DNA from: Pascua guehoae
Taxonomy: Eukaryota; Basidiomycota; Tremellomycetes; Trichosporonales; Trichosporonaceae
Length of the DNA: 64,000 bases
NCBI GenBank assembly: GCA_001600415.1
Contig: BCJX01000023.1
Coordinates: 232,256-296,255 of the forward strand
Direction of reading: 5' to 3'
Shown: piece by piece, positions 55,840 through 64,000 of the stretch
Layout: the number at the start of each line of letters is the position of its first letter
Numbering within the stretch: position 1 is the first letter of the stretch
Position numbers and translations under genes: made by a program
The notes under the pieces: model-generated
The model's input: only the letters and a program-made list of their open reading frames with translations
Database searches by the model: none
Told to the model about the DNA's origin: nothing

Positions 55840-58271
55840 TTTGGAGAGTATGAGGTTGGGGGGGTAAGGGGTATTTTAGAGGAGAGTGGATAGACGACGA
55901 GGAGAAGAGAAGAATGAAAGAGCAAGAAGAGGTTGTACGGCACTGTTAAAGAAATAGGGGGTGGGGGGGCCGGGCGGGCACTCGGGGGGCCGGAGGGGAG
56001 GGGGGGGTTGAGTGGGTGGGTGTGGTCGTGTCGGTCTGTCCCTGGCTTCATGGCGTGCGTGCCACGCTGCAGCGCTAGGTTTGGTCCTGACTCGCGTCCT
56101 CGCGACGGTCTGCCATGGCCCCATCTGTCCATAGCCGCGTGCCCCCCCATACTATGACTGCCTCGTTGCCTGCGGCCTACGGTTGGCCCCACCCAAGCAC
56201 AAGCGTGTGTGCTGTAGCCCAGCCCATGCATTGGTACTGATTGATTATTTGGATCCGTCCCTGGTTGTCGCCATCAAAAAATCCGATTTTACGATAATGT
56301 AATCTCTATCGGTCACGCCATCGCCATGCACAGACCCCCAGGCCGCGGTACTCACTACTGGCCATCGTAAGATACCACCCCGCCCACGCCCACCCACGCA
56401 CCCACGCACGCCACTATCACTCACCTACCAGAGGCGGGATCAAAAAAAAAAATGACCACGGCGCCGAAAAATTACCAAAGCACAACATGGTGGGATCTTT
56501 TGCGGGCCGCCGATTATCCCCGACCAATCGCCACCACGCCTCAGCATACCGCAAACACGTGGTTGACCCTGGACATTGGACATGGAGGGTGGCAAGGTCC
56601 GAGCGCGCTGGACGCTGCTGCGTGGCTGCACAGCGGGTCTGTTCAGGCTTTGGATATGCTTGTTTGCAACATTGGAAGCCGAACACAGCAATACGGTGTG
56701 TGATACCGACTGCTGGTTTGGCTTTCTGAGTCGCACACGCGTATGCATAACCTGTACCATATCTCACTCGCTCATGTAGGCATCAGGGTGGGTTCTGTCC
56801 ACGTCACAGAACAATGCCACAGTCGACTGTTCCTTCCCACCGACATTCCCAAACACAGGAGTCGCGGCTTGCAGCTTGTGAGAAAGGACGACCTGCACGA
56901 TGCGCTACTGTAGAGATCAACACCAAGGGCGTACACTGACGTCACGAATGTCGCGTTGGCACGCGACATCATACCTGTCTCGAATACGAGTCGACTAGAA
57001 ACTGATGTGCAACTGGAGGAGGCAGACCTGTACCGTACCTGGCGTCTATTGAGCTGTCCAGCACTAGGTCTAAACGGAAGAGTTCTACTCCATGGCTACC
57101 GCTTCTGATACTGACAATGGCAGGCTCATCGTGTGCCAGTTGGTGGGTAGGTTGAAATCGAAGCCAAGTTCGGTAATGGCACAGTCGTATCGAGGTTCAG
57201 TCAGATCTTAAGCCTCGGGCCTGAGTGAGACCGGGTTAATAGCGGCAAAAGAGGACGAGCACCATGCAGCCCGTGCACATCAAACTGCGGATCAAGCTGC
57301 GAGCCCTGTCGGTTGGGTCAGGCCAAGCAAGTGCGTCGCGAGCTGTAGAACCATTGGGGAGTTGCGAGCACGAAAAATGAGCCCAGAGTAGTGAACGGTG
57401 AGCAATGGAGGCGATCAGTATATATTCAAGAGTCAGCATAGCGTCAGCTCCTAACAGACTGAGGACGAGCATCCTGACGAGGGCGGTGAGCGCCGTCCCG
57501 AACATCCTCTTCCGCGAGGGGTCACCGGACTGACGCTGGATCTTCGATGTCTACAGTACAGTCGCTTGCGTACGCATGGCGGACCAGCTCCACCCCATGC
57601 TCATGAACGGTCCCTCGCACCAAACCTGCCCATGCTGTAGTACAATACATTGCCTCATGCTGGATGCAAAATGGTGTTGTCGAAACGAAAGCACCAGCAA
57701 CAGCGTCCTCTCAGCGTGCACTCAATGCGCCGCCTGTCGCGTTATCCAGGTCGGTGTCGCTGGTGTGCGTTTCTCCCGATCCTTGGTCGTCCCTTCAACG
57801 GCCGGTCGTATGCGTATCTACCCCTCGTCTCACGTCGACGACAGGCGACACGGTGCCGTGCCCGTGGCACCGAGCTTCGCTCTAGCCCTACTTCAACACG
57901 GTCGTGGCCTTGGTGCTCACGGCGGGCGATTCGCCGAGCTCGCGGATATTGCTCGAGATCGGCCTCCAGCCGGGCCGTCCGTCATGCCAGATCTGTGCGT
58001 GAGCGCGTGTTCCGAAATGGGGTCAGACACGGGGCGTGAGTCGGGTATGAGAGGGGATTTCGGGGAGGAAAGAGCGGCCCCTGGAGTCGTCGAGGCAAAG
58101 ACGGTCCGTTTTGTTGAGACAGCAGACCATCACCTCCATGTACCCCGTGGGCGTCTCGCCAGGTCTCTCCATGTCGCACGTCTCTAGTTCTCTGCACTTC
58201 GTCCCTCTGCATTCTCGTGCTCCGTCCCTCTCCTCTTCTTCGCGGTCCGTGCTCTCCACTCCAGCCCCGTC
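55840..58271. other. Region without a confident gene (about 2.4 kb)
   Basis: Upstream of SAM synthetase. The first 300 bases are G-rich on the + strand (C-rich leader of the minus-strand gene). A 203-codon + frame at 57576-58187 competes with two other frames over the same bases and resembles nothing known. Confidence 0.5.
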
Positions 58272-58456
58272 TCATCTCTTTTCTGCTCTCCTCATGACAC
58301 TCCCGTCCATCTGCTCCAGCTTACCCCTCTATGTTAAAATATCTCCTCGCACTCCTCACTCTCTTGTCTCCCCCTCAGTCCGTTCATCACACTCGCCGTG
58401 CTGCGTCTTCCTCCTTCTGCTGTGCCCTCTCTCCTACGCCGTCTCCAACCCCCACC

Positions 58457-58494
<38 letters not shown>

Positions 58495-59096
58495 ACCCCC
58501 CTCTTCCCGCCCCGCCCGACCCAAACCCCAACCCCAACTCGATGACTCACCTTGGCAATAACCTTACCCGTCACCATCCCCAGCGGCACGGGCCCGTACG
58601 TCCTCGAATCCGTCGAATTGGCCATATTGTCCCCCGCAAGCCACACATGTCCCCGTGGAATCTTGACAAACCTTCCCTCGCCCTGCTTTCGATGCCGGAA
58701 CGACAGGTCGCTAGCCATGCGTTGCTCGTCCGTCTGATGGCCCGCATGCATCCCATGCGGCTCCCATCCCTCGTCGCCCCGCCGCGGCTCGACCTCGATC
58801 ACGTCGCCTGGCAAGCCGACAATGCGCTTGCACACGTTGAAATTCGGGTCCAGCGGGTTGGTCGCAGAGACCAGGTCGCCGCGCTGCGGGCCGCGCCCGC
58901 CCCCGAGCCACCGCGGTCCCCAGTATGGAATGGGCGAGACGAGGATCACGTCGCCCGTGTACGAGATTGTCGGGAGCATGCTGAAGCCCTCGCAGGGCTG
59001 CAGCTCAAAGGTCGTCTCCATGATGAGGTGCGCGGTGCCGATGAACTGCACGGCGACCTTGACCGAGGGCCACACGAGGCGGAAGAGTTCCAGCAT
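58272..59096 (-). CDS. IMP1: Mitochondrial inner membrane protease subunit Imp1-like
   Basis: Imp1 is a signal-peptidase-type serine protease that trims proteins sorted to the intermembrane space. The main exon is 58551-59096 in reverse. A short last exon, 58272-58328, is suggested by an ATTTTAACATAG acceptor and keeps phase, giving 200 residues. An N-terminal hydrophobic stretch (VWPSVKVAVQFIGTAHLI) precedes CEGFSMLPT with the catalytic serine. The general-base lysine is in NVCKRIVGLPGD, and GHVWLAGDNMANSTDSRTYG matches the family's third block. The intron holds a poly-G run on the sense strand. If unspliced, the frame would read on into poly-Gly and stop at 58434. An upstream in-frame ATG (59111) directly follows a CTTGCAG-like sequence, so a further 5' exon is possible. 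Confidence 0.8.
58458..58494. repeat. Poly-C tract of 37 bases
   Basis: An uninterrupted C run in the last intron of the Imp1-like gene, so poly-G on its sense strand. Nearly the same length as the run at 26900. Confidence 0.95.
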
Positions 59097-59514
59097 TGGC
59101 GCGACCTGCAAGCGTTACGGGCTCGAGAGTGGGAGTATCGAATTGGCCGAGGGAGTGAGTGTTGTAGATGTTGGATGCGGACGGAAAGTTGTTGCAGACG
59201 TCACTGGTGGGTGACTGCTCAAAACCCAGGCACCACCAATGACAAGTGCAGGCCGCCTCCACCTCCACTTTGACTTCGACCACTTCTTGACGTCTCAACG
59301 ACTTGTGCCTCAGCCGAACCCATCCTCCTCCCAACACAGTAAAGCCCACAATCGTAGGCACAGGCCTGCAACACCCCTCTCAACTTATTCTACAGATGCA
59401 TCAATGACTACCTTTTACATCCACATGCACTGCACTGCACTCGCAGGCGCCTCGCCGCGTGTCCTGATGGCGCGGCAGCTCGTCCCGCTCACTCTCACAC
59501 TCCCACGCCCTGCT
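59097..59514. other. Short intergenic region IMP1 / CEF1
   Basis: About 420 bases between two genes transcribed in the same direction. It holds the CEF1 3' end and the IMP1 promoter or a possible untranslated first exon. Confidence 0.5.
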
Positions 59515-62139
59515 CTATGCTGCCTCCTGCAACGCAAGCGCGGCCTGCGCCTGCCAGACAATCTTGTCCTCTTCGAGCTGCTCAATTGCCGCGGTGCGCG
59601 CCAGGCGCTCGTCGTTGAGCTCGGCATAGCGCGACTGGAGATCGCGCTCGCGGCGCTCCAGCGCTGCAACCTCTTCGCGCTTCTGCTCGAGACGCGCGGG
59701 GGCGGCCGCCTCCTCGAGCGTACGGAGCATGCGGAAGGTCTCAAGCTCGCGCTGCGTCCCGTGCAGCTCGTCCACCGCCTCAATCACACCCGCGCGGGCC
59801 TTGGCGTTGAGCGCCGCATAGCCGCCGAGCTGCTTGCCAAGCTTCTTCTCCGCCTTGGCGGCGCGCATCGCCTCCGAGACCATGCGGTCCCTAGACGCAG
59901 CGGCCATTGCGGCGTACGCAGACGCAAGCTCCTGCTCGGATAGCGACGACTCGGACACCCAGCCGTGTGCGGGGGAGTAGACCATGGAGCGCGAAGACGA
60001 CGCCCACGAGGACGCCCAAGCATTCTCGTCTTCAGCCGCCTGCGCACCAATGACAATGCGCAGCTGCTCGTCGCTCGCGCCCGGCAGGCCCATCGCACCC
60101 GCAAGCTCAGCGTGGACGGCCGCCTTGGCCGACTCGACAAACTCGTCGTCGGGCATGTCGTAACCCGATGCAAGGTCACCAGGCGCCCTGGTGCCGGGCA
60201 GCGGGTGGGCCAGGCTGTCGTGCTTCATCAGCGCCGCGACCTCAAAGTTGATGAGCTTGAGCGCTGCCGACATCTCGGCATCAATGTCTGCGTCGGCGGC
60301 GTTCAGCACCATGAGCACCGTCCGCTCGTCGACATTCGCTGGGCGCGGCAGTCCCTTCTTGACAACCTGCGAGCGGCGCGCAAACTCCCGTCGTTCTTCC
60401 TCTTCGCGGGCTGCCTTGAGACGCGCCTCGCGCTCAGCAGCGTCCTCCTCAACAACTTCCACTTCCTCGTCCTCCATCTCCTCGTCCTCATCCTCTGCAA
60501 GCTCAAAGTTGTTCTCGGGAGCAGGCAGCGCCGCCAGTCCGGCCTTGAGTGCGCGTCGCGCGTCCTTGGCCCGACGCCGCTCGACAGACGGAGTCTCTCC
60601 CCATGCTGGTGTGGCGTCGTTGATCGCCAGGCTGTCGCGCATCGGTGTCCGCAATGGCGTTGGTCCAGACATGTCGCGTGGTGTGCCCATAACGCCACCG
60701 GTACGCGCGGGAGTCGCCAGTGGGTTGGGGGTCGATGCAATGTGATGACGGGGCGTCGCGCTGTCGTAGCCCGTACCAGGTGCCTCGGGGGCGTGCAGTG
60801 GAGTGTTCTCATCGCCGAGAAGCGGGGTTTGGGTGTTGACCATATTGCGGATGTTGCGCGCCTCGGCCATAATGTTGTCCTCTTTGGCCGCAACAGCAGG
60901 TGTACGAACAGTTCGCGCTTGGCTCAGACCGTCGTACCCGCCAGCAACCAGACTGGCAGTAGCAGCGCCCGCGGCGCCATCGCTCGCGACGAGGTCGCGC
61001 GCAGCCTCGCCCGCCTGGCCAATCTTGACAATCTCCTCAAGCTCGCGCTCGCCCACCTGCGGCGTGGGGAGATTGAGTTTGCGGCGGCGGATAATCTGCT
61101 CCTGCTCCTTGAGCTTTCGGATTTGTGCCTCACGCTGCTGCACAAACTGTGTTGCAGTCTGCGACTTGCCCTCGTTGCCCTTCTTCCGCTTGGCGTTCTT
61201 CTCCTCTGCCTCTTCGAGCTCCTGCTTGCGCTTGCCCTCGAGCGCGCGGAGCGACGAGCCCACGAGCGGCGCGTACGTCTTTGAACGCTCCTCGGTCGTG
61301 TCGTAAAATCCGGGTGCGGGTTGCTTCTCAAACGGAATGTCGGCATTGTAGTCCATGCCCTTCGTCTTGGGCTTGGTGCGCAGGTTGATGCCCGCGGCCT
61401 TGAGCTCTCGCTTCTTCTGGAGGAATGCCAGACGCCGTGCTTCCTCGAGCTGGCGCTCGCGGTCCTTACGCCTCGCCTTCTTTCCCTGTGTGTTGGACAG
61501 ACGCGCACGCGCTTCGGAGAGCATCTCCTTTTCGTCGTCGTCCATGTCGATGGGGTCGGGTCGCGCAGGACGCGTCTCCGGGTCCGTGTCGAACTCGCCG
61601 GCGCGGAAATTACGGTCTGCAGCCGGTTTAGACGCCCCGTCCTCGCCGTCGCCAAGACCAAGCTCGTCATTCTCGCGCTCTTCGGCGTCGTCGAGCAGCT
61701 TCTGGTAGCGTTCCAGGCACTGCGTCGCGGTTCGTCCAACAATGGGTGCGATCGTTCGCCATTGTGTTGGCATCAACTTTGCCAGATGCAACAGCTTCTC
61801 ATCCTCGGTCTGGCTGTCAGATGGTTCCCTCACTCCCAAGCTCCCATTATCATCACTACTCACCTTGCTCCACTCGACCTTCTTGATCGACGGGTCGAGC
61901 CACTCGTACCAACGCGCCTTGCACTGCTTGGGTGTCTTGCGCACAAGCAGCGACGAGATACGCGCCCACTGATTCTTGCCATACTTGGAGATGGCGGCCT
62001 TGAGGATCTCGTCCTCGGTGTTGCGCCACACGCCACCCTTGATGATGATGCGGACCTGCACGTTAGCTCTGCTTGCATGTTGGGTTTGCCACCCAGGCTT
62101 GGGCAAAGGAGACAACAAGCCCTATGTTTGACGTACCAT
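59515..62139 (-). CDS. CEF1: Myb-type pre-mRNA splicing factor Cef1/Cdc5
   Basis: Core subunit of the Prp19-associated complex needed for spliceosome activation. Exons in reverse order are 62137-62139 (ATG alone), 61864-62055 and 59515-61809, giving 829 residues. Two Myb repeats open the protein: GGVWRNTEDEILKAAISKYG with CKARWYEWLDPSIKK, then TEDEKLLHLAKLMPTQWRTI with GRTATQCLERYQKLLD. The acidic/basic middle includes ARLSNTQGKKARRKDRERQL and DYNADIPFEKQPAPGFYDT, both typical of the family. A Thr-Pro-rich stretch (TPLRTPMRDSL) and a coiled-coil C-terminus follow. The intron at 61810-61863 (54 nt, GTGAGT..CAG) is divisible by three and free of stops, so it could be mistaken for coding; removing it restores the canonical EWSK-TEDEKL junction. 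The first intron directly follows the start codon. Confidence 0.93.
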
Positions 62140-64000
62140 CTCGGATCACTTGCACAAGCTTTGGCGGACAAATGGGGCGGTATTCGCTGCTCCAGACACG
62201 TTCGCGACCGTTTGGAGTGTTGTGCTCGCTGGTATCGCGGGTCGTGCGAGTCGGCGATGGTAGAGTGTGAGGTGGTTGATGACGATGGTGAGTGGTCGTT
62301 GACTTGAATGCGTTAGGTGGCGAACGCAGCCTCCGGCATTCTCGGCGTTATGTTGTGTGGCACTTGCAGGCAGGCGGCGGGATGAGTGGCGAAAGGTGAC
62401 ATGTGGGTGACTGTATTGTATTGTACAGTCGGTAGTCGACGAATGCTTGCAATGTCTGACGTGCCGCGACCGACTAGCAATTGCAGTTGAGTAGATGTTA
62501 CGCATGTTAGGGCACTTTGTATGGATCACATATCTTGCAGAGACCACACCACGACATGAAAGAATCGCCCAACAAATATTGGCTGAATCAAGTTGCAAGT
62601 GCATCAACAATCATGTGGAGGGCATCGTGTGGCACCTTTAAAGCCGCGCCTGCCGTGTATGCCCGGGGCCAGGGAGCAGAATCCAGCGCTCCACGGCACT
62701 GTCAATGGGTATCTTGCTTTGTCCACACACATACACATGCGCACAACAGGGGTTTGGGGAGGGGGCAATCAGCAGTTGCATGCATGCAGGTCATCGGCTG
62801 TCAACTAGTCTCAAACCCCAAAACACAGCTCGGCACTGCATTGTCCTGAAGACCCGTGTCCTTTCGACACCCTCAACAAGCATGTTTCGGGTGACGACTA
62901 CTGTCTTGTACGCCCCATGTTTACACACGTCCACACGTACACCCACCCAATCACTCGGTTCCCATGTGGTGAGTCTGAACGTTTACTCCACTTGAACATG
63001 GCCTTGCACGACGTGGGTGTCAAGCGAGCACGAGGCCTGGAGCATGCTGGCTCGTGAAGCTTAAGAGGGCAGCTTGTGGTGCAGCCCTAGTCGGTAGATT
63101 CACCAGCTGTCAATGCTTCTTTGGCTGGGCACTGTGAGGCGATGCAAGAACCATGTAATGGCGACGGGCAGGTGTAACGGCCAAGCCTTGGCACCCCACT
63201 TGTTGTCGCTTTGCGGGACCATTGCTGGTGCGTCTCCTCACACTCAAGCAATGTCTTAGGATGGCAGTCCAAAGGGGAGACCTCTGCAAAGTGCGAGACG
63301 ACCCAAGCGGCAAAGAAGCACATTGGCATGACAGGCTTGATTCGGATACATCCCGACCCGTCGCGCACAACCTTACCCACAGCTCAAAGCGGTAATGACA
63401 AGACACCGCACACTCATCGCTCAAACGATACGGACCTGTCGCTCAAGCTACCAAGAATCAGGTGTTCCGCCATATCTCCACACATCCAGCCTTGGCGCCA
63501 TCTTCACCCTTTCGGACACCGGTCTTCCAACGGAACCCATCACCACGGCATCAAAGCTCGGCGGACGCAATTCGGGTTGGAGCCAATGCTGTGTGTGCCT
63601 GCCGCACCAACCATGTCCCCGCACTTCACTGGCGGAACTGGGCTGAGCGTTCAGGTCCTCCAGCCAGTAGTCTGAGCACCGACTCTGATCCACTCGTCTT
63701 GGAGCGTGGCTGTGCAGCCTTCGACGTTTGGACGGTCCTTTGATTAAGAGGTATGTGGCCCGAGCGCGTCAATCCAAGGAATTGAGGTACAGCACTTTGC
63801 CCGCATCAACCTACCTACGGTTGGACGGTAAATCCGGGTGGCATCGTGGCTGTCCGCGATATCCTAAAGGAGGACCCAGCATGTTGAGTAGTGAGGTGGT
63901 GTACCTGTACAAAATGCGGAATATAATGGGGCGGTGGTGGGCACCTGCAGGGGCGGTTGCACAGAGCCACAAGCCGATCTTAGACAGGTACTTAAAACCA
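62140..64000. other. Region without a confident gene (about 1.9 kb)
   Basis: CEF1 promoter and beyond. Short overlapping frames on both strands (for example 63211-63675 + and 63448-63693 -) show no family resemblance. A gene whose body lies outside the window cannot be excluded. Confidence 0.5.

Noticed and set aside
57576..58187. 203-codon frame (+)
   Set aside because: Two other frames over the same bases look equally protein-like, and there is no motif, start context or splice evidence.
1..64000. CRISPR array, prophage or bacterial operon
   Set aside because: No regularly spaced direct repeats, and the gene structure is eukaryotic throughout.

Overview
The window is nuclear DNA of a basidiomycete fungus. 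Small exons, many 40-130 nt introns with GTGAGT/GTRCGT donors and CTRAC..CAG acceptors, GC-rich codon use and intron-containing tRNA genes fit a Tremellomycete yeast, probably Trichosporonales; the species is inferred, not proven. Sixteen protein genes could be assembled exon by exon, most keeping phase across all junctions.

Layout. 1-2789: 3' part of exocyst subunit SEC3 (+). 2790-8967: about 6 kb without a recognisable gene. 8968-11031: a velvet-domain regulator (+) with a large insertion in its domain. 11032-17666: another gene-poor stretch with a small inverted-repeat element. 17667-32106: NOB1 (-), LEU2 (+), an AlaX-like editing protein (+), a GH5 mannanase-like secreted enzyme (+), an unknown small protein (+) and isovaleryl-CoA dehydrogenase (+). 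33036-44237: phosphocholine cytidylyltransferase (-) divergent from an SPC24-like kinetochore gene (+), a disordered coiled-coil membrane protein (+) whose 3' end is overwritten by a 970-bp inverted-repeat element, and an unknown protein (-). 44238-51409: gene-poor DNA with two tRNA-Gln(CTG) and two tRNA-Arg(ACG) genes, all with introns. 51410-62139: an UNC93-like transporter (+), S-adenosylmethionine synthetase (-), a mitochondrial inner-membrane protease subunit IMP1 (-) and the Myb splicing factor CEF1/CDC5 (-). 62140-64000: no gene seen.

Most genes are housekeeping functions that do not form one pathway. The only metabolic link is that LEU2 (leucine synthesis) and isovaleryl-CoA dehydrogenase (leucine breakdown) lie about 9 kb apart.

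The most notable signals are two families of short inverted-repeat elements flanked by TA (one writes the stop codon of a host gene; the other has at least three copies), tRNA introns of only 8 and 11 nt, unusual residues at conserved motif positions in the AlaX-like and cytidylyltransferase proteins, an ATG-only first exon in CEF1, and two 37-38 nt poly-C tracts in introns. I found no CRISPR array, phage, or obvious novel multi-gene system.
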